Source: Sphingomonadales bacterium (GTDB lineage Bacteria; Pseudomonadota; Alphaproteobacteria; SMXS01). Taken from it: 64,000 nt of DNA. Shown here one piece after another: positions 52,912 to 60,630 of this stretch. The translations under genes and the position numbers were made by a program. How positions within the stretch are numbered: position 1 is the stretch's first letter; each line of letters opens with the position of its first letter. Where the stretch lies: the NCBI GenBank assembly GCA_022844405.1, contig JALHLV010000004.1, forward strand, positions 122,543-186,542, given 5' to 3'. The notes beneath the pieces were generated by a model, which saw nothing but the letters and a program-made list of their open reading frames with translations, was not told the DNA's origin and did no database searches.

Positions 52912-54815
52912 GCCTATACGACCAGACCTATGCGCGCGCCATGGCGGACCCGGAGGGATTCTGGGGCGAGGCGGCGTCGCATATCGACTGGGTCAAGCCC
53001 TGGGACAAGGTGCTCGACGACGCCAACGCACCGTTCTACCGCTGGTTCGCGGGCGGCGAGGTCAACACCTGTTACAACTGCCTGGACCGGCATGTGGCGG
53101 CCGGGCGCGGAGGCCAGAAGGCGCTGATCCACGACAGCCCGATCACCGGCAGCGTGCGCAGCTTCACCTATAGCGAGCTGCTCGAGCGCGTGTCGAAGGC
53201 CGCCGGCGGCCTCCAGGCGCTGGGCGTCGGCAGGGGCGACCGGGTGATCATCTACATGCCGATGATTCCCGAGGCGATCATCGCCATGCTGGCCTGCGCC
53301 CGGATCGGCGCGGTCCATTCGGTGGTGTTCGGCGGCTTCGCCTCGCACGAGCTGGCGAACCGCATCGACGATGCCCGGCCCAAGGTGATCCTGTCCGCCT
53401 CCTGCGGCATCGAGCCGGGCCGCGTCGTGCCCTACAAGCCGCTGCTCGACGCGGCCATCGCGCTGAGCGCGAACAAGCCGTCGGCCTGCGTCATCGTCCA
53501 GCGGCCGCAGTCGCCCGCCGCGATGACGGCGGGACGCGACCATGACTGGATGGACTGGGAGAACGAAGCGCAGCCCGCCGGTTGCGTGACCGTCGCGGCG
53601 ACCGACCCGCTCTATGTGCTCTATACGTCCGGCACCACCGGCACGCCCAAGGGCATCGTCCGCGACAATGGCGGCCACATGGTCGCGCTGGCCTGGTCCA
53701 TGCGGCACATCTACGGCATGCAGCCGGGCGAGGTGTTCTGGGCGGCGAGCGACGTGGGCTGGGTGGTGGGCCATTCCTACATCTGCTACGGGCCGCTGCT
53801 GAACGGCAACACCAGCGTCCTGTTCGAAGGCAAGCCCGTCGGCACGCCGGACGCGGCCACCTACTGGCGGATCATCGAGCGCCACGGCGTGCGGGCGATG
53901 TTCACCGCGCCGACGGCGATCCGCGCCATCAAGCAGCAGGACCCTGAAGGCACGCTGGCGAAGAACTTCGACCTGAGCGGCTTCGCTACCCTGTTCGTCG
54001 CCGGCGAGCGCGGCGACCCCAATACCATCCAGTGGGCCGAGCGGACGCTGGGCGTGCCGGTGATCGACCACTGGTGGCAGACCGAGACCGGCTGGTCGAT
54101 CAACGCCAATTTCCGCGGCCTCGGCTTCCTGCCGGTCAAGTACGGTTCGCCCACCAAGCCGGCGCCCGGCTATGACGTACAGGTGGTGGACGAGCATGCA
54201 ATGCCCGTCCCCGCCGGCCAGACCGGCGCCATCGTCATCCGCCTGCCGCTGCCGCCAGGCTGCTTCCCGACGCTGTGGGGGAACGACGCCGCCTATGTGG
54301 AGAAGTACCTGACCGACTATCCGGGCTACTACAAGACCGGCGACGCGGGCTACATCGACGAGGACGGCTATTTGTTCGTCATGAGCCGCACCGACGACAT
54401 CATCAACGTGGCCGGACACCGGCTGTCGACCGGGGCCATCGAGGAAGTGCTGGGCGGCCACGCCGACGTGGCTGAATGCGCCTGCTTTGGCGTCGCCGAT
54501 GCCTTGAAGGGCCAGGCGCCGCTCGGCCTCGTGGTGCTGAAGGCGGGGGTCAACCGGCCTCATTCGGAGATCGTCGCCGAGCTGGTCGAGCGGGTGCGCG
54601 AGCGCATCGGTCCCGTCGCCGCGTTCAAGACCGCCGCCGTGGTGACGCGGCTGCCCAAGACCCGCTCGGGCAAGATCCTGCGTGGCACCATGCAGAAGAT
54701 CGCCGACGGCGAGGCCTGGAAAATGCCCGCGACCATCGACGATCCGGCCACGCTGGACGACGTGACCCGCGCGCTGCGCTCGGTCGGCTATGCGAAAGAA
54801 TCGGAGCCCGCATGA
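52908..54815 (+). CDS. prpE: Propionyl-CoA synthetase (AMP-forming)
   Basis: This 635-residue acyl-CoA synthetase is of the Acs/PrpE type. Motifs are LYVLYTSGTTGTPKGIVRD, HWWQTETGWSINANFRGL and [15 protein letters not shown]. The 'GTTGTPKGIVRDNGGH' and 'GWSINANFRGL' variants are those of propionyl-CoA synthetases, not of acetyl-CoA synthetases such as the one at 42724-44661. The GTG start (52908) overlaps the mitofilin stop, and the stop overlaps the hemY ATG, 4 nt each. It is therefore embedded and coupled inside a heme operon, an unusual place. Confidence 0.93.
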   Translation: MSLYDQTYARAMADPEGFWGEAASHIDWVKPWDKVLDDANAPFYRWFAGGEVNTCYNCLDRHVAAGRGGQKALIHDSPITGSVRSFTYSELLERVSKAAGGLQALGVGRGDRVIIYMPMIPEAIIAMLACARIGAVHSVVFGGFASHELANRIDDARPKVILSASCGIEPGRVVPYKPLLDAAIALSANKPSACVIVQRPQSPAAMTAGRDHDWMDWENEAQPAGCVTVAATDPLYVLYTSGTTGTPKGIVRDNGGHMVALAWSMRHIYGMQPGEVFWAASDVGWVVGHSYICYGPLLNGNTSVLFEGKPVGTPDAATYWRIIERHGVRAMFTAPTAIRAIKQQDPEGTLAKNFDLSGFATLFVAGERGDPNTIQWAERTLGVPVIDHWWQTETGWSINANFRGLGFLPVKYGSPTKPAPGYDVQVVDEHAMPVPAGQTGAIVIRLPLPPGCFPTLWGNDAAYVEKYLTDYPGYYKTGDAGYIDEDGYLFVMSRTDDIINVAGHRLSTGAIEEVLGGHADVAECACFGVADALKGQAPLGLVVLKAGVNRPHSEIVAELVERVRERIGPVAAFKTAAVVTRLPKTRSGKILRGTMQKIADGEAWKMPATIDDPATLDDVTRALRSVGYAKESEPA

Positions 54816-56104
54816 TCCGGCTGCTCCTGGCTCTCGCCGTCGCCGCCGCGCTGGCGGCGGCGGGCGCGTGGGTGGTGGACCATCCGGGCCGCGTCGCCAT
54901 CGAGTTCGAGAGCCACCGGCTCGACACGTCCGTCGCCATGCTGGCCGTCGCGGTGGCTGTGCTGATGCTGCTGTCGGCGCTGCTGATGCTGCTGTGGCGC
55001 TGGATCACCACCGGCCTGTGGGAGCGCCAGAAGCTGGCACGCCACCGGCGCGGCTACAACGAGCTGGCCTGGGGCCTGTCGGCGCTGATGGAGGGCGACG
55101 GCAAGCGCGCCGCCCGCCACGCGCAGAAATTCGAGGAGCTGGTCGGCCAGACCGCGCTGTCGGGCGTGCTCGCGGGACAGGCGGCGCTGGCCGAGGGCGA
55201 CATGGCGACCGCCCGCAAACGCTTCCGGGTGCTCGATGGCGACAGCCGCACCCGGGCGCTGGCGCTGCACGGGCTGTTCGCCGTCGACGCCGCCCGGGGC
55301 GACCAGCCGGCCATGCTGGCGACGGCGCGCCGTGCCATCGAGCAGCTTCCCCGCGCCGGCTGGGCGCAGACCGGCCTGTTCGAGAGCGCCGTGGCGCTGG
55401 GCGACTGGCCGGCCGCCGACAAGGCGCTGCTCGCCGCCTACCGGTCGAAACGGGTGTCCGACCAGGAATTCCGTCACCGCCGCGCCGTCATCAGGCTGGC
55501 CGAGGCCCGCAAGGCCGAAACCGAGGGCCGCGAGGACGACGTCCTGAAGCTGGCGCGCGAGGCGATCAAGCTGGAACCGGCGCTGGTCCCGGCACGGCTG
55601 CTGGCCGCCGCCCGGTACCGCCGGAAGGGCGCCCTGCGCCGCGCCCGCGCCGTCCTGCGTGAGGGCTGGCGGCACGCGCCCCATCCGGACCTGTCGGCGG
55701 CGTGGCTCGATCTCGCCGACGACACCTCGCCCGCCCGCCAGTACCAGCAGCTCGAGGCACTGGTCGGCGACCGCGAAACCGTCGACAGCCATCTGGCGCT
55801 GGCCCGGCAGGCCATCGCCGCCGACCTGCCCGGCCCCGCCCGCGGCCATCTGACCGCGGCGCTGGAGCTGGGTCCGCAGCGGCGGGTCTATCAGGCGATG
55901 GAGGTGCTGGAGCAGAAGCTGGGCAACGACACCGCCGCGCGCTTCGCCGCGACGAAAGCCGCGTCGGCGCCGCGCGATCCGGCCTGGCAATGCAGCAATT
56001 GCGGCTATCGCCAGAGCATCTGGTCCGAGCTGTGCGGCAGCTGCGGCAGCTTCGCAGCGCTGGAATGGACGGCGGTCAGGAAGGAAGAGGCGGGGGCGTC
56101 CTAG
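54812..56104 (+). CDS. hemY: HemY-like TPR protein with C-terminal zinc ribbon
   Basis: This 430-residue protein has two N-terminal membrane helices (LLLALAVAAALAAAGAWVV and the stretch LAVAVAVLMLLSALLMLLW), the HemY_N domain and TPR-like helical repeats to about residue 380. It ends with WQCSNCGYRQSIWSELCGSC, two CxxC pairs that form a rubredoxin-like zinc ribbon like that of LapB. HemY_N proteins of this type are distinct from protoporphyrinogen oxidase HemY. They may scaffold late heme enzymes, but the role is unproven. Confidence 0.9.
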   Translation: MIRLLLALAVAAALAAAGAWVVDHPGRVAIEFESHRLDTSVAMLAVAVAVLMLLSALLMLLWRWITTGLWERQKLARHRRGYNELAWGLSALMEGDGKRAARHAQKFEELVGQTALSGVLAGQAALAEGDMATARKRFRVLDGDSRTRALALHGLFAVDAARGDQPAMLATARRAIEQLPRAGWAQTGLFESAVALGDWPAADKALLAAYRSKRVSDQEFRHRRAVIRLAEARKAETEGREDDVLKLAREAIKLEPALVPARLLAAARYRRKGALRRARAVLREGWRHAPHPDLSAAWLDLADDTSPARQYQQLEALVGDRETVDSHLALARQAIAADLPGPARGHLTAALELGPQRRVYQAMEVLEQKLGNDTAARFAATKAASAPRDPAWQCSNCGYRQSIWSELCGSCGSFAALEWTAVRKEEAGAS

Positions 56105-56143
56105 GTGGAGCCAGCCGTTGAAACCGGTCCGCAGTCGGCCTAT

Positions 56144-56164
56144 GTATATCCCCGAGGGATATAC
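56144..56164. promoter_or_regulatory. Operator palindrome of the vapBC-like pair
   Basis: GTATATCCC (56144-56152) and GGGATATAC (56156-56164) are perfect 9-bp arms around CGA, 11 nt before the antitoxin ATG. The TATA-containing arms could also include the -10 element, so binding would block transcription. Confidence 0.7.
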
Positions 56165-56175
56165 CGGAAGTCTCG

Positions 56176-56409
56176 ATGACCAAATCCACCGTGTTCACGA
56201 CCAACAGGAGTCAGGCCGTGCGGCTGCCGAAGGCGGTCGCGTTTCCTGACGACGTGCATCAGGTCGAGATCGTCAAGGTGGGCAACAGCCGCATCATCAC
56301 GCCGGTCGGTCAGCGCTGGACCGACTTTTTCCGCAACGGACCGGCGGTCAGCGACGATTTCATGACCGAGCGTGCCGATCCACCTGCCGAGGACCGCGAG
56401 CCTCTCTGA
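56176..56409 (+). CDS. VapB-like AbrB-fold antitoxin
   Basis: This 77-residue antitoxin has the swapped-hairpin (SpoVT/AbrB) DNA-binding start KSTVFTTNRSQAVRLPKAVA typical of VapB, then FPDDVHQVEIVKVGNSRII, and an acidic C-terminal tail that would block the PIN active site. The stop overlaps the VapC ATG by 1 nt. A perfect 9-bp-arm palindrome lies just upstream. Confidence 0.92.
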   Translation: MTKSTVFTTNRSQAVRLPKAVAFPDDVHQVEIVKVGNSRIITPVGQRWTDFFRNGPAVSDDFMTERADPPAEDREPL

Positions 56410-56816
56410 TGCTCCAGTTCATGCTGGATACGAACATCTGCATCTACGTGATGAAGCATGTACCAGCTGGCCTGGAAGAACGCTTCAACGGGACCGCCGA
56501 GCAGCTGTGCGTATCCAGCATCACCCTCGCCGAACTGTATTTCGGCGTCGAGAGGTCGGCGCGGCGCGAAGAAAACCTGCACGGGCTGGAACAGTTCGTG
56601 GCAAGGCTCGAGATTCTGCCATTCTCTCCGAAGGCCGCCATGCATTACGGACAGATCCGCGCCGAACTGGCCCGGGCAGGCACGCCGTGCGGCCCGAACG
56701 GCATGCTGATCGGCGCGCACGCGCGCAGCGAAGGGCTGATCGTGGTCACCAACAACGTCCGTGAATTTGCGCGAATGCCCGGCTTGCGCTCGGAGAACTG
56801 GGTGACCTCCGGCTAG
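56409..56816 (+). CDS. VapC-like PIN-domain toxin
   Basis: This 135-residue PIN RNase begins FMLDTNICIYVMKHVP (first Asp) and has CVSSITLAELYFGVERSARR (Glu), GPNGMLIGAHARSEGLIVVT and the closing NNVREFARMPGLRSENW. In the third acidic position GPNGMLIG replaces the usual GPxDxLIA, so an Asn stands where most VapC proteins have Asp. Activity could be reduced, which is worth testing. The gene ends inside the convergent fdsD stop. Confidence 0.9.
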   Translation: MLQFMLDTNICIYVMKHVPAGLEERFNGTAEQLCVSSITLAELYFGVERSARREENLHGLEQFVARLEILPFSPKAAMHYGQIRAELARAGTPCGPNGMLIGAHARSEGLIVVTNNVREFARMPGLRSENWVTSG

Positions 56817-57046
56817 GACGTTGTGACCGTAGTGTCGCTCTTCCTGAGTTTGGCCACCGCGTCGATCACAAGCGCCGTCAACCCCTCGCCCCCGCTATCG
56901 GCATGGGCATAGAGCGCGCGCCGCATGCGCGGGTCCCAGAAATTCCGAATGTGGCCGGCGATCCCCTTGACCGCCTCGTCGTGGCCGGAGGCGGCGAAGA
57001 AGTCGGCGATCTGGTTGGCCATGCGGGTGATGCCGGAGACGTCCAT
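56813..57046 (-). CDS. fdsD: Formate dehydrogenase delta subunit
   Basis: This 77-residue protein has RMANQIADFFAASGHDEAV and GIAGHIRNFWDPRMRRALY, the full signature of FdsD. FdsD is needed for assembly or stability of NAD-linked molybdenum formate dehydrogenases. The ATG at 57044-57046 overlaps the fdhD stop by 1 nt. The preceding 14 open codons are inside fdhD and not used. It is last in fdsGBACD and shares its stop bases with the convergent vapC gene. Confidence 0.93.
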   Translation of the reverse strand: MDVSGITRMANQIADFFAASGHDEAVKGIAGHIRNFWDPRMRRALYAHADSGGEGLTALVIDAVAKLRKSDTTVTTS

Positions 57047-57840
57047 CAATCGGCTCCGAACGTGACGATCCCGTCGGGCGACAGGCACGCCAGGCCCATG
57101 CCGGCGTCCCGCGCCACGGACAGCGCCAGCGTAGTCGGCGCGGAGACGCTCGCCAGATAGGGCACGCCGGCGGCGGCGGCCTTCTGCACCAGCTCGAAGC
57201 TGCAGCGGCTCGACAGCGCCACGAAACCATTAGCCGGGTCGAGGCCGTCGCGCAGCAGCGAGCCCAGCAGCTTGTCGAGCGCGTTGTGGCGGCCCACGTC
57301 CTCGCGGGCGCGCAGAATGTCGCCCGCCGGCGCGCACCACGCCGCCGCATGGACCGAATGGTTCAGCCGGTTGAGCGGCTGGTGATCGGGCAGCGCCGCG
57401 AGCGCGCGGGCGGCGGCGTCCGGGTCGAGCCGGAACCGCCGGGTTACCGGATTGGCCGGCCGGACGGCATCCTCCAGCGTGTCGACGCCGCAGAGGCCGC
57501 AGCCGGTGCGGCCGGCGATGACTCGTTGGCGCCCGGCCCGCTCGGTCAGCCGGTTCGCCCTGATGTCGATGACGTAGCCGTTGGCGCTGGCCAGCACGTC
57601 GATTTTCGTGATGTCGGCCGCGGACGGCACCATGCCCTCGCTGACCGCGAAGCCGACGGCGAAATCCTCCAGGTCGGCGGGCGTGACCATCATCACCACG
57701 CTCGTTTCCTGGTTGAAGGTCAGCGCGGCGGGAACCTCCTCGGCCAGGTGCCAGCGTACGTCCCGGTCCGCATCCAGGCGGCCGTCCGCCACGGCGTCAT
57801 CGCCTCGGAAGCGGGGCGGGCGCGGCGCTGGCGCGCTCAT
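57046..57840 (-). CDS. fdhD: Formate dehydrogenase accessory sulfurtransferase FdhD
   Basis: FdhD passes sulfur to the molybdenum cofactor of formate dehydrogenase before its insertion. The 264-residue protein has the cysteine motif TGCGLCGVDTL, VPAALTFNQETSVVMMVTP, HNALDKLLGSLLRDGL and SSRCSFELVQKAAAAGVP. It overlaps fdsA by 4 nt at its start (ATGA) and fdsD by 1 nt at its end. Confidence 0.96.
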   Translation of the reverse strand: MSAPAPRPPRFRGDDAVADGRLDADRDVRWHLAEEVPAALTFNQETSVVMMVTPADLEDFAVGFAVSEGMVPSAADITKIDVLASANGYVIDIRANRLTERAGRQRVIAGRTGCGLCGVDTLEDAVRPANPVTRRFRLDPDAAARALAALPDHQPLNRLNHSVHAAAWCAPAGDILRAREDVGRHNALDKLLGSLLRDGLDPANGFVALSSRCSFELVQKAAAAGVPYLASVSAPTTLALSVARDAGMGLACLSPDGIVTFGAD

Positions 57841-60626
57841 TCCGCCGCCTCGGCGTCCGCCTGCAGATTGGTCCGCGTGACCTGCACGGCGGTCACCTTG
57901 TATTCGGGGCAGTTGGTCGCCCAGTCCGACAGTTCCGTGGTGACGAAATTGATCTCGGTGATCGGGTGGTGGAACGTGGTGTAGACCACGCCCTGCGGCA
58001 TGCGGTCGGTGATCAGGGCACGCAGCGTCGTCGAGCCCTTGCGGCTGGCCACCATCACCCGGTCACCATTGGAAATGCCGCGCTCCTCCGCGTCATGCGG
58101 ATGGATCTCCAGCAAGTCCTCCGGATGCCAGATGACATTGTCGGTGCGCCTTGTCTGGGCGCCCACATTGTACTGGCTGAGGATGCGGCCGGTGGTCAGG
58201 ATCAGCGGGAACAGGCGGGTGGCGCGCTCAGGCGTTGGCACGAACTCGGTCACCACGAAGCGCCCCTTGCCGCGCACGAAGCCGTCGATATGCATGATCG
58301 GCGTGCCCTCGGGCGCCGCGTCGTTGCACGGCCACTGCACGCTGCCCAGCCGGTCCAGCGTCTCGAAGCTGACCCCCGAGAATGTCGGCGTCAGGCTGGC
58401 GATCTCGTCCATGATGACCGAGGCGTTCGGGTAGCTCATCGGATAGCCGAGCGCGGTCGCTAGCCGGCAGGCGACCTCCCATTCATCGAGGCCGGTCTTC
58501 GACGGCATGACCGGACGCACCCGGTTGATGCGCCGTTCCGCGTTGGTGAAGGTGCCGTCCTTCTCGAGGAACGACGTGCCGGGCAGGAAGACGTGGGCGA
58601 GGCCCGACGTCTCGTTGAGGAACAGGTCTTGCACCACGACGCAGTCCATGGCCTGCAGCGCGTCGTAAACGTTCTTGGTGTTGGGCTCCGACTGGGCGAG
58701 GTCCTCGCCCTGGATGAAGATGGCGCGGAAGCTGCCGTCGAGCGCCGCGGCCATCATGTTGGGGATGCGCAGGCCGGGCTCCCGCTCGATCGTCACGCCC
58801 CAGACCTTCTCGAACAGGCCGCGGGTCGCGTCGTCGCTGATGTGGCGGTAGCCGGGCAATTCGTGCGGGAACGAGCCCATGTCGCACGAGCCCTGGACGT
58901 TGTTCTGGCCGCGCAGCGGGTTCACGCCGACGCCCTCGCGGCCGATATTGCCGGTCGCCATGGCCAGGTTGGCGAGGCCCATCACCATGGTCGAGCCCTG
59001 CGAATGCTCGGTGACGCCCAGGCCGTAATAGATCGCGCCATTGCCGCCGGTGGCATAGACGCGGGCCGCCTCGCGCACCAGCGCGGCAGGCACGCCCGTC
59101 GCCTCCTCGAGCGCTTCCGGCGCGTTGCGCGGCTCGGCGATGACGGCGGCCCAGCGGGCGAAGCTGTCCCCCTCGCAGCGTTCGCGGACGAACGCCTCGT
59201 TCACCAGCCCCTCGGTCACCACCACATGGGCGATGGCGTTGATCAGCGCCACGTTGCCGCCGGGGCGCACCGGCAGATGCAGGGCGGGCGGCATGTGTGG
59301 CGCGTCGACCAGGTCGATGCGGCGCGGATCGACGACGATCAGCGTCGCCCCCTGGCGCAGCCGCCGCTTCATGCGCGAGGCGAAAACCGGATGGCCGTCG
59401 GTGGGATTGGCGCCGATCACCATGATCACGTCGGCGCCGTCGACGCTGCGGAAATCCTGGGTGCCGGCCGACGTGCCGAAGGTCTGCTTCAGGCCGTAGC
59501 CGGTGGGCGAGTGGCAGACTCGGGCGCAGGTGTCGACGTTGTTGTTACCGAACGCGGCGCGGATCATCTTCTGCACCACGTAGACTTCCTCGTTGGTGCA
59601 GCGCGACGAGGTGATGCCGCCAATGGCGCCGCGCCCGTATTTCTCCTGGATGGCGCGGAAGCGGCCGGCGGTGTAGGCGATGGCTTCGTCCCAGCTCACC
59701 TCGCGCCACGGATCGGTGATGCGCTCGCGGATCAGCGGCTTCAGCACCCGGTCCGGGTGCACCGCGTAGCCCCAGGCGAAGCGGCCCTTGACGCAGGCAT
59801 GGCCCTCGTTGGCGCCGCCGTCCTTGTAGGGGACCATGCGGACCACCTCGTTCCCCTGCATCTCGGCCTTGAACGAGCAGCCGACGCCGCAATAGGCGCA
59901 GGTGGTGAGCACGCTGCGCTCGGGCTGGCCCATCTCGATCACCGATTTCTCGGTGAGCGTCGCGGTCGGACACGCCTGCACGCAGGCGCCGCAGGAGACG
60001 CATTCGGAGTCGAGGAAGCCGTCGAAGCCGCCGGGCGACACGGCCGAGGCGAAGCCGCGCCCGTCGATGGTCAGCGCGAACGTCCCCTGCACCTCGTCGC
60101 AGGCCCGCACGCAGCGCGAGCAGACGATGCACTTGGCCGGATCGAAGGTGAAATACGGGTTGCTCTCGTCCTTCGGCGCGTCGAAATGGTTGGCGCCGTC
60201 ATAGCCGTAGCGCACCTCGCGCAGGCCGACCGCGCCGGCCATGTCCTGCAGTTCGCAGTCGCCGTTGGCGGCGCAGGTCAGGCAATCGAGCGGGTGATCG
60301 GAGATATAGAGCTCCATCACGCCGCGGCGCAGGTCGGCGAGCCGCTTGGTGTGGGTGGCGACCTTCATACCCGGGGCGACCGGCGTGGTGCACGACGCCG
60401 GCGTGCCGTTGCGGCCGTCGATCTCCACGAGGCACAGCCGGCACGAGCCGAACGCCTCCAGCGTGTCGGTGGCGCACAGCCTGGGCACCCTGACGCCCGC
60501 CTCCATGGCGGCGCGCATCACCGACGTACCGTCGGGGACGGTGACGGCGATGCCGTCGATCTCCAGCGTCACCGCCCCGCCCGCGCGCCCGGGCGTGCCG
60601 AAATCGGTCTCGCGGATCAGGCCCAT
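57837..60626 (-). CDS. fdsA: NAD-linked formate dehydrogenase, molybdopterin catalytic alpha subunit
   Basis: FdsA oxidises formate to CO2 at a Mo-bis-PGD centre. The 929-residue subunit has a complete cofactor ladder: [2Fe-2S] Cys51, 62, 65 and 79; a NuoG-like site His111, Cys115, 118 and 124; ferredoxin clusters Cys166/169/172/176 and Cys209/212/215/219; and the Mo-domain [4Fe-4S] Cys243/246/250/278. Cys371 (ARVCHSPTG) stands where other enzymes have selenocysteine, followed by His372. It lies between fdsB (4 nt upstream) and fdhD (4-nt overlap). Confidence 0.97.
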   Translation of the reverse strand: MGLIRETDFGTPGRAGGAVTLEIDGIAVTVPDGTSVMRAAMEAGVRVPRLCATDTLEAFGSCRLCLVEIDGRNGTPASCTTPVAPGMKVATHTKRLADLRRGVMELYISDHPLDCLTCAANGDCELQDMAGAVGLREVRYGYDGANHFDAPKDESNPYFTFDPAKCIVCSRCVRACDEVQGTFALTIDGRGFASAVSPGGFDGFLDSECVSCGACVQACPTATLTEKSVIEMGQPERSVLTTCAYCGVGCSFKAEMQGNEVVRMVPYKDGGANEGHACVKGRFAWGYAVHPDRVLKPLIRERITDPWREVSWDEAIAYTAGRFRAIQEKYGRGAIGGITSSRCTNEEVYVVQKMIRAAFGNNNVDTCARVCHSPTGYGLKQTFGTSAGTQDFRSVDGADVIMVIGANPTDGHPVFASRMKRRLRQGATLIVVDPRRIDLVDAPHMPPALHLPVRPGGNVALINAIAHVVVTEGLVNEAFVRERCEGDSFARWAAVIAEPRNAPEALEEATGVPAALVREAARVYATGGNGAIYYGLGVTEHSQGSTMVMGLANLAMATGNIGREGVGVNPLRGQNNVQGSCDMGSFPHELPGYRHISDDATRGLFEKVWGVTIEREPGLRIPNMMAAALDGSFRAIFIQGEDLAQSEPNTKNVYDALQAMDCVVVQDLFLNETSGLAHVFLPGTSFLEKDGTFTNAERRINRVRPVMPSKTGLDEWEVACRLATALGYPMSYPNASVIMDEIASLTPTFSGVSFETLDRLGSVQWPCNDAAPEGTPIMHIDGFVRGKGRFVVTEFVPTPERATRLFPLILTTGRILSQYNVGAQTRRTDNVIWHPEDLLEIHPHDAEERGISNGDRVMVASRKGSTTLRALITDRMPQGVVYTTFHHPITEINFVTTELSDWATNCPEYKVTAVQVTRTNLQADAEAAE

Positions 60627-60630
60627 GGGC

